This document shows, piece after piece, positions 1-5,969 of a stretch of 11,148 bases of DNA. The notes under the pieces are model-generated. The model did not search any database. It saw nothing but the letters and a program-made list of their open reading frames with translations, and was not told the DNA's origin. The DNA is taken from positions 1 through 11,148 of the forward strand of contig CAYJEQ010000080.1 in assembly GCA_964369235.1 (NCBI GenBank). Direction: 5' to 3'. A program made the position numbers and the translations under genes. The stretch is from CAYJEQ01 sp964369235. Its GTDB lineage: Bacteria; Bacillota; Clostridia; Oscillospirales; Ruminococcaceae. The stretch's first letter is position 1; every line of letters begins with the position of its first letter.

Positions 1-43
1 CCCTTTTTATTAGATTATGTGGGAGTTTTTTATTAGTTGACAA
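1..43 (-). CDS. 5' end of an unidentified leftward gene (partial, TTG start)
   Basis: On the minus strand a reading frame opens with TTG at 43-41 and stays open to the window edge, giving the 14 residues MSTNKKLPHNLIKR. It is preceded by AAAGGTAGG (complement of about 52-60), about 8 nt before the TTG, which is a good Shine-Dalgarno distance. About 60 nt further upstream lies a leftward promoter with an operator. The fragment is too short to identify a family. The shared promoter and operator suggest it belongs to the same regulon as the Vor operon. The evidence is position and signals only; a start beyond the window edge is possible. Confidence 0.4.
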   Translation of the reverse strand, partial: MSTNKKLPHNLIKR

Positions 44-79
44 TGTAGTTTCCTACCTTTCTAAAGAAATATTAAAAAA

Positions 80-120
80 GTTCTACTTAGCAAAACTAAG
101 TTCTACACAATAGAATAACA
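80..120 (-). promoter_or_regulatory. Operator, copy 1 (palindrome plus 20-bp-phased half-site)
   Basis: On the minus strand TGTTATTCTATTGT-G-TAGAAC runs from 120 to 100. Within it TTCTA-N5-TAGAA (115-101) is an inverted repeat. A second TAGAAC half-site lies exactly 20 bp, two helical turns, further on (85-80). The element overlaps the -10 box and transcription start of the leftward promoter, so a bound protein would block transcription. It matches copy 2 at 1345-1385 in sequence, spacing and position relative to the promoter. The IclR-family protein encoded between the two copies is the likely ligand, which is inference. Confidence 0.6.
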
Positions 121-140
121 TAGTATTTTACATTTTGCAA
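112..140 (-). promoter_or_regulatory. Leftward sigma-A type promoter
   Basis: Read on the minus strand, -35 TTGCAA (140-135) is followed by a 17-nt spacer and -10 TATTCT (117-112). The promoter of the Vor operon at 1325-1353 has the same -10, the same spacer length and a -35 differing in one base. It would drive the gene leaving the left edge, with an untranslated leader of about 60 nt. Confidence 0.6.
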
Positions 141-188
141 TAGTTTAGTGAAAAATAAAAAATACTCTTTAAACTAATATCAAAATGA

Positions 189-230
189 TAATGCCCCTAC
201 CTACTGGATATACAGTGGATAGAGGCATTA
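189..230 (-). terminator. Long hairpin downstream of the IclR gene, probable terminator
   Basis: An inverted repeat forms an 18-bp stem (189-206 with 213-230) with two C/A mismatches, one G/T pair and a GATATA loop. It lies about 65 nt beyond the stop codon of the minus-strand IclR gene. On that strand it is followed only by ATCATTTTG, so the U tract is weak. Probable transcript 3' end or attenuating structure. Confidence 0.5.
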
Positions 231-293
231 ATAGCTTATAAGATTTATTAAGTTTTATAAGGGACTTAAAATGCCACAAATTATTTAAAACTC

Positions 294-1094
294 TTATAGT
301 GTATTTAATTTGCTAGCAATAGCTTGTAGCTCAGCTACAATTTCATCAGTAGAATAGGTCTGAAATCTTGCAGTAGCCCCTAGCATACTAATAGCAGCAA
401 TTAAATCACCATGTGAATTAAGTAAAGGGACTGCAATACAGGAAAGACCGATTTCCAGTTCATCTACATCGGTAGCATAACCATTATTATGTACAGATTT
501 AAGCTGATCTTCCAGCACATCCCATTTAGTGATGGTGTGGTCAGTAAACTTTTTAAGGTCACAACCACGGTATTTATTTACTACAGATTTACTAGAAAAG
601 GCAAGGATGCATTTTCCACTAGCAGAGCAGTGACTATAGGATATGCTGCCAAAGGCAGGTACTGCACTAAGGATTTTATTATCATTAGATGTTCTAAATA
701 TAGAGAGCTGTTTAGGGCAATCCTCAGAAAAATGATCAAGTACACTTATCTGGACGCATTCACCATATTTTTGGCTAAGTGCATTTGCGTAACCAGTAAG
801 CAAAGGCACAAAGGAGTAGCTTTGCTGAAATAGCTGTCCAACTGAGTAAAACTTAGGCCCTATGCCATAACTTAGATCATTAGGATCCTGATAGATATAC
901 CCACGAGATTTTAAGGTGTTTAGTATACGGTGAACGGTACTTTTATATAAATTAAGGTCTGTTGCTATAGTGTTAATCTTAGCTTTCCCACCATGGGAAT
1001 AAAGGCACTCTATAATGTCTAATAATTTATCAATAGCTGAGCTTTTGCTGTCTTGTTTATTTTCTTCGATATTTTTTGCCATATAAATGTTCAT
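294..1094 (-). CDS. IclR-family transcriptional regulator
   Basis: This 266-residue protein has the IclR architecture and typical length: an N-terminal winged helix-turn-helix at about residues 18-80 (recognition stretch around NLYKSTVHRILNTLKSRGYI) and a C-terminal GAF-like effector domain at about 90-260 (HCSASGKCILAF; GLSCIAVPLL). Such proteins bind a small organic acid or related metabolite and usually act on their own locus. It is divergent from the ATPase-Vor operon, and two copies of one operator flank it, so it probably controls Vor and the gene to the left. The start at 1094 is chosen because AAGG lies 6 nt upstream; M5 of MNIYMAKN is a later alternative. Its mRNA carries the structured leader at 1105-1191. 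The effector cannot be read from sequence; a branched-chain 2-oxoacid or its acyl-CoA is a guess from context. Confidence 0.9.
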   Translation of the reverse strand: MNIYMAKNIEENKQDSKSSAIDKLLDIIECLYSHGGKAKINTIATDLNLYKSTVHRILNTLKSRGYIYQDPNDLSYGIGPKFYSVGQLFQQSYSFVPLLTGYANALSQKYGECVQISVLDHFSEDCPKQLSIFRTSNDNKILSAVPAFGSISYSHCSASGKCILAFSSKSVVNKYRGCDLKKFTDHTITKWDVLEDQLKSVHNNGYATDVDELEIGLSCIAVPLLNSHGDLIAAISMLGATARFQTYSTDEIVAELQAIASKLNTL

Positions 1095-1104
1095 TCCTTT
1101 CCTT

Positions 1105-1191
1105 GAGTTTTGTGTGGCTTTCTTATAAGAAAGTTTCGGTATTTATAATGACCGAAAAGCACAAAACCCATGTTTGAAACTTTGTTCAAAC
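1105..1191 (-). ncRNA. Candidate structured leader RNA of the IclR gene (copy A)
   Basis: Read on the minus strand from 1191 to 1105. P0 is a 7-bp hairpin (1191-1185 with 1178-1172, loop CAAAGT). P1, GGGTTTTGTG (1169-1160) with CACAAAACTC (1114-1105), is 10 bp with one G-U. Inside P1 are P2, TTTCGGT/ACCGAAA (1157-1151 with 1140-1134, 10-nt loop), and P3, a 6-bp hairpin CTTTCT-TATA-AGAAAG (1133-1118), together forming a three-way junction. The 3' strand of P1 ends directly against AAGGAAAGG, the Shine-Dalgarno. The whole element lies downstream of the predicted promoter, so it is transcribed. A near copy precedes buk at 5849-5944. I do not recognise it as a known riboswitch class. Confidence 0.6.
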
Positions 1192-1220
1192 TATTACCCC
1201 TTTCAAAAAATATACCTATA

Positions 1221-1248
1221 AGTGTAACATAAAAAAATAATTAGTCAA
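1221..1248 (-). promoter_or_regulatory. Promoter of the IclR gene
   Basis: On the minus strand, -35 TTGACT (1248-1243), a 16-nt spacer and -10 TACACT (1226-1221). The predicted start near 1214 gives a 5' leader of about 120 nt containing the whole structured element. The spacer is one base short of optimal. Confidence 0.5.
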
Positions 1249-1324
1249 GGTAAGATACATTACATTTATTACCAAAAAATGCAATGGCTAAAAAATATGA
1301 AATAATTTTTGTGTAATATGACTA

Positions 1325-1353
1325 TTGCACTAGTTGGTAAAAGATGTTATTCT
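1325..1353 (+). promoter_or_regulatory. Promoter of the ATPase-Vor operon
   Basis: -35 TTGCAC (1325-1330), 17-nt spacer, -10 TATTCT (1348-1353). The -10 and spacing are identical to the leftward promoter at 112-140, and the preceding bases (CTATTGCA) are also shared. The operator overlaps the -10 and predicted start site. Confidence 0.65.
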
Positions 1354-1385
1354 ATTGTATAGAACCGAGTATCACAATATAGAAC
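1345..1385 (+). promoter_or_regulatory. Operator, copy 2, at the Vor operon promoter
   Basis: The perfect inverted repeat TTCTAT-TGT-ATAGAA lies at 1350-1364, followed by a further ATAGAAC half-site. The two ATAGAAC units (1359-1365 and 1379-1385) are exactly 20 bp apart. Copy 1 at 80-120 has the same arrangement, with TGTTATTCTATTGT and TAGAAC conserved and one base different between them. Its position over the -10 predicts repression. Confidence 0.65.
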
Positions 1386-1404
1386 TGGAGTGAAATAACC
1401 ACCA

Positions 1405-2100
1405 ATGACAAATATAATAGAAAAACTATTGGCAAAGAACATTAAAAACCTAGTTTTTATAGGTGAGGCAGGTAGTGGCAAAAGCGAAATAGCAATAAAT
1501 TTTTCTAAATTCCTAGCCCAGATAGGCAGTAGAGAAGTAGATTTTTTTGATTTGGATATGACAAAACCATTATTTAGATCAAGGGAACTAGAGGAAGAAT
1601 TTAAAAATCATGGTGTTAATCTACACTTTCAGGAGCAGTTTATGGACGCACCTACAATAGTTGGTGGCATTAGAAGAAATCTTAGAAATAAAGATAATCT
1701 TGTGGTATTAGATGTTGGTGGAGATCATATTGGTGCAAGGAGTATAGGTGCCTTTGAAGAACTATTAAATAAGGAAGATACACAGGTCTTCTATGTTATT
1801 AATAGTTTTAGACCTTGGTCAATGGATTTTGATAATATCAATCACACCTTTGCTCAGATAATGGGAGTATCCCACCTAGACCCAGAAAATATTAAGATAA
1901 TAAATAATCCCAACCTAGGAGAGGAAACCACTCTAGAAGATTATTACAAAGGAACCCAGATATTAAAAGAGATGATCTCTCAGTATAAGGACATATCCTT
2001 TAGCTGTGCTAGAGAACAGGTATATGGTCAGTTAAGCCCTAAGGAGCAATCAGATGTGCTTAAACTGACTTTACATATTAGCTTAGAAAATATAATTTAA
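1405..2100 (+). CDS. Small P-loop ATPase, first gene of the Vor operon
   Basis: A 231-residue soluble protein of unknown specific function. It has a Walker A motif GEAGSGKS at residues 20-27, an aspartate-rich DLDMTKP at 49-55 resembling the switch region of MinD/Mrp/CobQ-like ATPases, and a Walker-B/switch-II-like VVLDVGGD at 100-107. It lacks the signature lysine of the deviant Walker A (KGGxGK) and has a single cysteine, so it is not an Mrp/ApbC iron-sulfur carrier. It precedes the ferredoxin subunit by 26 bp and shares the operon promoter. A maturation or activation role for the oxidoreductase, as CooC has for CO dehydrogenase, is inference from position. The only upstream purine run, GGAG at 1387-1390, is 14 nt from the ATG, so its own ribosome site is weak; no better in-frame start is visible. 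Confidence 0.75.
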   Translation: MTNIIEKLLAKNIKNLVFIGEAGSGKSEIAINFSKFLAQIGSREVDFFDLDMTKPLFRSRELEEEFKNHGVNLHFQEQFMDAPTIVGGIRRNLRNKDNLVVLDVGGDHIGARSIGAFEELLNKEDTQVFYVINSFRPWSMDFDNINHTFAQIMGVSHLDPENIKIINNPNLGEETTLEDYYKGTQILKEMISQYKDISFSCAREQVYGQLSPKEQSDVLKLTLHISLENII

Positions 2101-2126
2101 CTTATTTATGAGAAGGAGAATTAATT

Positions 2127-2330
2127 ATGCCAAAGGTAGAAGTAGTAGCAGAACGCTGTAAAAGCTGTGGTTTTTGTGTTAAGTTTTGTCCTAAGAAAAT
2201 TATGGTTATAGGAAACAATGTTAATAGCAAAGGCTACGAATATGTTGAGATTACAAATCAAGATGACTGTATAGGCTGTGCCCAGTGTGGAAAGATTTGC
2301 CCAGATGGCGCATTAAACATTTATAAATAG
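2127..2330 (+). CDS. vorD: 2-oxoacid:ferredoxin oxidoreductase, ferredoxin (delta) subunit
   Basis: A 67-residue 2[4Fe-4S] ferredoxin with two classical cluster motifs: C11-x2-C14-x2-C17-x3-C21-P and C48-x2-C51-x2-C54-x3-C58-P. In this enzyme family the separate delta subunit wires electrons from the thiamine-diphosphate site to external ferredoxin. AGAAGGAGA lies 7 nt before the ATG. The next gene's AGGAGG overlaps this gene's stop codon. KorD is the equivalent subunit in 2-oxoglutarate enzymes, and the substrate cannot be told from this subunit alone. Confidence 0.88.
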   Translation: MPKVEVVAERCKSCGFCVKFCPKKIMVIGNNVNSKGYEYVEITNQDDCIGCAQCGKICPDGALNIYK

Positions 2331-2343
2331 GAGGTAGAATATA

Positions 2344-3423
2344 ATGGCTGAAAAAGTATTTATGAAAGGCTGTGAAGCAATAGCTGAAGCAGCAGTAAGA
2401 GCAGGATGTAGATTTTTTGCAGGATATCCAATTACCCCACAAAATGAAATCCCAGAGTATTTTGCAAGAAGAATGCCACAGGTAGATGGGGTTTTTATAC
2501 AGGGTGAAAGTGAAGTAGCTTCTATTAATATGGTATATGGTGCCTCCTCTATGGGTGTTCGTTCCATGACTAGCTCCTCTAGCCCTGGTATCTCTCTAAA
2601 AAGTGAAGGTATATCTTTCTGTGCAGCAGCAAGAATGCCTATAGTATATGCTAACATCTCTAGAGGTGGCCCTGGTATTGGATCAATCCAGCCAGCACAG
2701 ATGGACTATGACCAAGCAACAAAGGCTTCTGGTAATGGTGGTTTTAAAATGCTAGTTTTAGCGCCAGCATCAGTACAGGAAGCAGTGGATATGACCTATA
2801 AGGCTTTTGACCTTGCTGATAAATATATGAACCCAGTGTTAGTATTAGCTGATGGTGTTATTGGTTCTATGATGGAGCCTGTAGTGCTACCAGATATGAT
2901 GAGCGATGAGAAGATTGCAGCTATTAAAGCAGAAAAAAGCAAATGGGCTTGTGTAGGCCATGAACTAACCGAAGAAAGATCATGGATTCAGCCAGGACAG
3001 TGGAAAACAACCGAAATGCAGCGTGTTAATGAAGAAGCTGCTGCAATGTACAAATCCTGGGAGTCAGAAATAGAGTCTGAAGAATACTGTATGGAAGATG
3101 CAGAGTATGTAATTACCTCCTATGGTATTTCAGCAAGAATTGCAAGATCAGTAATAAATGATCTAAGAAAAGAAGGGGTTAAGATCGGGATGATCAGACC
3201 AAAAACTGTGTTCCCATTCCCATCTAATGCCTATGATAAACTTGACTACTCAAAAATCAAAGGCATCTTAGATGTAGAGATGTCCATACCTGCCCAGTTT
3301 GGTGCAGATGTAGAAGCAGCTGTGGGTGGTAGATGCAAAATCGACTACTGCCTATGCTCCGGTGGTAATGTAATGAAAAAAGAAGCAGTTATGACTGCTG
3401 CTAGAAAAATGATTAATCAGTAG
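2344..3423 (+). CDS. vorB: 2-oxoacid:ferredoxin oxidoreductase, alpha subunit (VorB type)
   Basis: A 359-residue pyrimidine-binding subunit of the thiamine-diphosphate enzyme that converts a 2-oxoacid plus CoA to acyl-CoA, CO2 and reduced ferredoxin. Visible family motifs are AGYPITPQNE at about 26-35, GESEVAS with the cofactor-binding acidic residues at 54-60, and TSSSSPGISL at 76-85. A transketolase C-terminal-like region follows (TSYGISARIARS; IRPKTVFPFP). The length fits the VorB/KorA class with separate gamma and delta subunits. It is preceded by AGGAGG and followed 18 bp later by the beta subunit. The substrate is inferred to be branched-chain 2-oxoacids because ptb and buk follow. 2-oxoglutarate (Kor) is the main alternative. 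Confidence 0.85.
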   Translation: MAEKVFMKGCEAIAEAAVRAGCRFFAGYPITPQNEIPEYFARRMPQVDGVFIQGESEVASINMVYGASSMGVRSMTSSSSPGISLKSEGISFCAAARMPIVYANISRGGPGIGSIQPAQMDYDQATKASGNGGFKMLVLAPASVQEAVDMTYKAFDLADKYMNPVLVLADGVIGSMMEPVVLPDMMSDEKIAAIKAEKSKWACVGHELTEERSWIQPGQWKTTEMQRVNEEAAAMYKSWESEIESEEYCMEDAEYVITSYGISARIARSVINDLRKEGVKIGMIRPKTVFPFPSNAYDKLDYSKIKGILDVEMSIPAQFGADVEAAVGGRCKIDYCLCSGGNVMKKEAVMTAARKMINQ

Positions 3424-3441
3424 AAAGGGTAGGATTTACAT

Positions 3442-4179
3442 ATGGAACTAATATATACACGCACAAAAACACTACAAGAGGATAAAGTTTCTGGATTTTG
3501 TCCTGGATGTATGCATAGTACAGTAATAAAGGTAATAGGTGAAGCCCTAGAAGAGATGAATCTAGTAGGTAAGGCAGCAGCAGTATTAGGCGTAGGATGT
3601 TGTGGTCTACATATGGATTATATGGCATATGACAACACAACAGCGCCTCATGGTAGAGCCTGTGCAGTAGCTAGTGGTATGAAAAGAGCTAATCCAGACA
3701 CCCTAGTATACACATACCAGGGTGATGGTGACCTTGCAGCTATTGGTCTGGGAGAGACAATTTCAGCAGCTAATAGAGGTGAGAATTTTACAGTTATATT
3801 TGTAAATAATGGTATCTACGGTATGACAGGTGGACAGATGGCACCGACAACTCTAATGGGTATGAAGGCTAGCACAGCACCTAAGGGCAGACAGGCAGAG
3901 GAACATGGTTATCCAATGCATATGTGTGAGATTATGGATCAGCTAACAGCACCAGCATATCTTGTAAGAACAAGCTGTAACACACCAGCAAATGTAACAA
4001 AAACAAAAAATGCTATTAAAAAAGCATTCCAGAATCAGCTAGATGGCAAGGGATTCTCCATGGTTGAGATTGTAACTAACTGTCCAACTAACTGGGGTAT
4101 GAATGAGCTTAAATCCCTAGAATTCATCGAAGAAAAAATGCTACCTGAGTATCCACTTGGGGTAGTTAGAGATAGATAG
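3442..4179 (+). CDS. vorA: 2-oxoacid:ferredoxin oxidoreductase, thiamine-diphosphate-binding beta subunit
   Basis: A 245-residue catalytic subunit that binds the diphosphate of thiamine diphosphate and the [4Fe-4S] cluster next to it. The thiamine motif GDGD (94-97) is followed by NNGIYGMTGGQ (122-132), the usual Mg2+/TPP signature of this family. CPGC (20-23), C53 or C54 and C179 (in TSCNTP) are the likely cluster ligands. H70-G71 in TAPHGRA is the conserved active-site stretch. AAAGGGTAGGA precedes the start, and the gamma subunit follows after 11 bp with GGAGG at the stop codon. No odd or missing catalytic residue is seen. Confidence 0.87.
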   Translation: MELIYTRTKTLQEDKVSGFCPGCMHSTVIKVIGEALEEMNLVGKAAAVLGVGCCGLHMDYMAYDNTTAPHGRACAVASGMKRANPDTLVYTYQGDGDLAAIGLGETISAANRGENFTVIFVNNGIYGMTGGQMAPTTLMGMKASTAPKGRQAEEHGYPMHMCEIMDQLTAPAYLVRTSCNTPANVTKTKNAIKKAFQNQLDGKGFSMVEIVTNCPTNWGMNELKSLEFIEEKMLPEYPLGVVRDR

Positions 4180-4190
4180 GAGGAAAGACA

Positions 4191-4739
4191 ATGGAAACAA
4201 ATTTATGTGTAGCCGGTTTTGGTGGACAAGGGGTAATGACTCTTGGTAAGTTTCTATCGGAAGCAGTTTGTGATAGCACAGATAAAAAGGTAACATTTTT
4301 CCCTTCATATGGTGCTGAGCAAAGAGGTGGTACAGCTAACTGTTTCGTGGTAATTTCTGAGGAAGAAATTGGCGCTCCTGTAGGAGATGTAATGGACGAT
4401 CTAATAGTTTTAAACCAGCCTTCCTTAGACAAATTTATCTCTACATTAAAGCCAGGTGGTAATCTATTTATTAATAGCTCCATCGTGTCTAAAGAAGTAG
4501 GTAGAGATGATATAAATATTATAGAAGTTCCTGTAACTGATATATCCCTAGAAATCGGTAATGCTAAGGTGCTAAATGTAATTATGCTAGGTGCCTATGT
4601 TGGATACACAGAGGTAGTTGACAAACAGGTTATCTGGGAAACACTAAAATCCAAGCTAGGGAAAAAACCAGAGCTACTACCACTTAATGAAAAGGCTTAT
4701 AATACAGGACTTGAATACGGTATTAAGGCTAAAGCATAG
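4191..4739 (+). CDS. vorC: 2-oxoacid:ferredoxin oxidoreductase, gamma subunit
   Basis: A 182-residue gamma subunit of the pyruvate/2-oxoacid ferredoxin oxidoreductase family. Recognisable motifs are CVAGFGGQGVMTLGKFL near the N terminus, SYGAEQRGGTANCFVV at about 43-58 and LKPGG at about 85-89. The domain completes the CoA-handling part of the complex. It is the last gene of the five-gene operon; a long hairpin (4765-4806) lies 25 nt after the stop. Length and motifs are complete. Confidence 0.87.
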   Translation: METNLCVAGFGGQGVMTLGKFLSEAVCDSTDKKVTFFPSYGAEQRGGTANCFVVISEEEIGAPVGDVMDDLIVLNQPSLDKFISTLKPGGNLFINSSIVSKEVGRDDINIIEVPVTDISLEIGNAKVLNVIMLGAYVGYTEVVDKQVIWETLKSKLGKKPELLPLNEKAYNTGLEYGIKAKA

Positions 4740-4764
4740 TTTAATAATTATAAGTTAAAAACAC

Positions 4765-4806
4765 ATTTCTATATGTTCCGTCATTTAAGATGGAACATAT
4801 AGAAAT
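4765..4806 (+). repeat. Perfect long hairpin between vorC and ptb
   Basis: ATTTCTATATGTTCC (4765-4779) pairs without mismatch with GGAACATATAGAAAT (4792-4806). GTC/GAT extends it by three pairs to an 18-bp stem closed by ATTTAA. No T tract follows, so it is not a standard intrinsic terminator. It could be a processing site, a stabiliser, an attenuator or a DNA operator. The apical TTC-N-GTCATT resembles P2 of the two leader RNAs. The rest of the 146-bp vorC-ptb gap holds no gene and only a weak promoter candidate (TTGGAA near 4820, AATAAT near 4843). Confidence 0.6.
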
Positions 4807-4885
4807 ATATTCATGATTATTGGAATGGATAAAAAACAGATGAATAATTTTAGCTATATATAAGTAACTAAAGTAAAAGGATGGA

Positions 4886-5797
4886 ATGGTAATGGTACAT
4901 AATAATTTTGATTCATTAATACAGATGGTAAAATCAGGAGAATCTCGTAAAAAAATGGCTGTTGCAGTGGCAGCAGATCATCATACACTAGAAGCTGTAG
5001 TAGATGCAGTAAATGCAGGTATTATTGATCCAGTTTTAGTAGGGGATAAAGAAAAGATTGTAGAAATCCTATCTGAAATCGGTGCTACTATATCTGAGGA
5101 GCTTATCTATGATGAAAAAGATGAGCAAAAAGCTTGTGAAAAAGCTGTAGCCCTAGTAAAAGAGGGAAAAGCTAATTTCCTAATGAAGGGTAAGGTAGAT
5201 ACTAAGGTTATCCTTAAAGCAGTAGTAGATAAGGAGAATGGACTAGGCACAGGTAAGACCATGTCCCATTTTGCTATTAATGAAGTACCAACCTACCACA
5301 AACTACTAGTTAATGTTGACGGTGGTATGGTGCCATACCCAACACTAGAGCAGAAAAAAGATATTATTGAAAACACAGTAGAAACACTAATTTCAATGGG
5401 ATATACAAACCCTAAGGTAGGTGTGGTAGCATGTGTAGAAAAGCTTAATCCTAAAATGCCTGAAACAGTAGAAGCAGACGCACTAAAGCAGATGAATGTA
5501 AATGGCGAAATTAAAAACTGTATAGTAGAGGGGCCTATCTCTTATGACTGCGCAATAGATAAAGAGATTGCAGAGTTTAAAGGATATGTTAGCCCAGTGG
5601 CTGGTGATGTAGATGTGCTAGTTTGTCCTAATATCCATACAAGTAATATATTAGGAAAGAGTTTAACCTGTACAGCAAAAGCTAAGATGGCTGGATTTAT
5701 TGTTGGAGCTAAATGCCCAGTAGTTCTTACCTCCAGAGGATCTTCAGCAGAGGAGAAATACCTATCAATCGTAGTTTCAGCAGCTGCATCTAACTAA
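4886..5797 (+). CDS. ptb: Phosphate butyryltransferase
   Basis: A 303-residue member of the phosphate acetyl/butyryltransferase family (characterised Ptb proteins are about 300 residues). It exchanges CoA of butyryl- or branched acyl-CoA for phosphate, giving the acyl phosphate used by Buk. Family segments are FDSLIQMVKSGESRKKMAVAV at the N terminus (8-28), VLVGDKEKI, FLMKGKVDT, GTGKTMSH and the C-terminal PVVLTSRGSSAEEK. ATG 4886 is preferred because AAAAGG ends 5 nt upstream; ATG 4892 (MVHNNF) is an alternative. Its context after Vor points to branched-chain acyl-CoA as the natural substrate. The stop codon lies inside a hairpin. Confidence 0.93.
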   Translation: MVMVHNNFDSLIQMVKSGESRKKMAVAVAADHHTLEAVVDAVNAGIIDPVLVGDKEKIVEILSEIGATISEELIYDEKDEQKACEKAVALVKEGKANFLMKGKVDTKVILKAVVDKENGLGTGKTMSHFAINEVPTYHKLLVNVDGGMVPYPTLEQKKDIIENTVETLISMGYTNPKVGVVACVEKLNPKMPETVEADALKQMNVNGEIKNCIVEGPISYDCAIDKEIAEFKGYVSPVAGDVDVLVCPNIHTSNILGKSLTCTAKAKMAGFIVGAKCPVVLTSRGSSAEEKYLSIVVSAAASN

Positions 5798-5823
5798 AAA
5801 GCTAGCTACAGTAGTTTTTAGTT
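5792..5823 (+). repeat. AU-rich hairpin overlapping the ptb stop codon
   Basis: AACTAAAAA (5792-5800) pairs perfectly with TTTTTAGTT (5815-5823), with an inner CTA/TAG extension beside a bulged G. The ptb TAA is in the 5' arm. It may be a weak terminator or a 3'-end barrier between ptb and the buk leader; no U tract follows. Confidence 0.4.
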
Positions 5824-5848
5824 GTATTTAAATTACCTAAAGGATTTA

Positions 5849-5944
5849 GTTTGAAAGAAAGTTTCAAAGATGGTTTTGTGCTTTTCGGTCATTGTTACAA
5901 CCGAAATTTTCTCATGATAAAACCATGATAAAATCACAGAACTA
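5849..5944 (+). ncRNA. Candidate structured leader RNA of buk (copy B)
   Basis: This fills most of the 171-bp ptb-buk gap. P0 is TTTGAAA-GAAAG-TTTCAAA (5850-5868). P1 is TGGTTTTGTG (5871-5880) with CACAGAACTA (5935-5944). P2 is TTTCGGT/ACCGAAA (5883-5889 with 5900-5906, 10-nt loop). P3 is TTTTCTCATG/CATGATAAAA (5907-5916 with 5924-5933, one C/U mismatch). As in the IclR leader this gives a three-way junction ending directly at AAGGAAAGG (5945-5953). Relative to copy A, the outer P1 pair is U-A instead of G-C, one inner pair is U-G instead of U-A, and P3 has a different sequence that still pairs. 22 consecutive bases (5872-5893) are identical. It could let buk be controlled separately from ptb. 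Confidence 0.6.
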
Positions 5945-5954
5945 AAGGAAAGGA

Positions 5955-5969
5955 ATGGTTATTTTATAA
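5955..5969 (+). CDS. Four-codon upstream ORF overlapping the buk start
   Basis: ATG GTT ATT TTA TAA encodes MVIL and its stop overlaps the buk ATG by one base (TAATG, 5967-5971). The strong AAGGAAAGG at 5945-5953 is placed for this ATG, as it is for the true start in the IclR leader, but ends 15 nt before the buk ATG. Translational coupling through this mini-ORF is the simplest reading. Whether it is translated is unproven. Confidence 0.4.
   Translation: MVIL

Noticed and set aside
1105..1191. Identity with a known three-way-junction riboswitch such as the purine class
   Set aside because: The conserved loop and junction bases I know for purine, TPP and THF riboswitches are not present; left as an unassigned candidate.
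1172..1191. Reading the P0 inverted repeat (GTTTGAA/TTCAAAC) as an IclR DNA operator
   Set aside because: It lies downstream of the promoter within the larger conserved RNA fold and differs from the operator shared by the two flanking promoters; an RNA role fits better, though not excluded.
4881..4894. Mini-ORF ATG GAA TGG TAA overlapping ATG 4892 at ptb
   Set aside because: The Shine-Dalgarno directly abuts the 4881 ATG, too close for initiation, and is well placed for ATG 4886, so coupling as proposed for buk is not needed.
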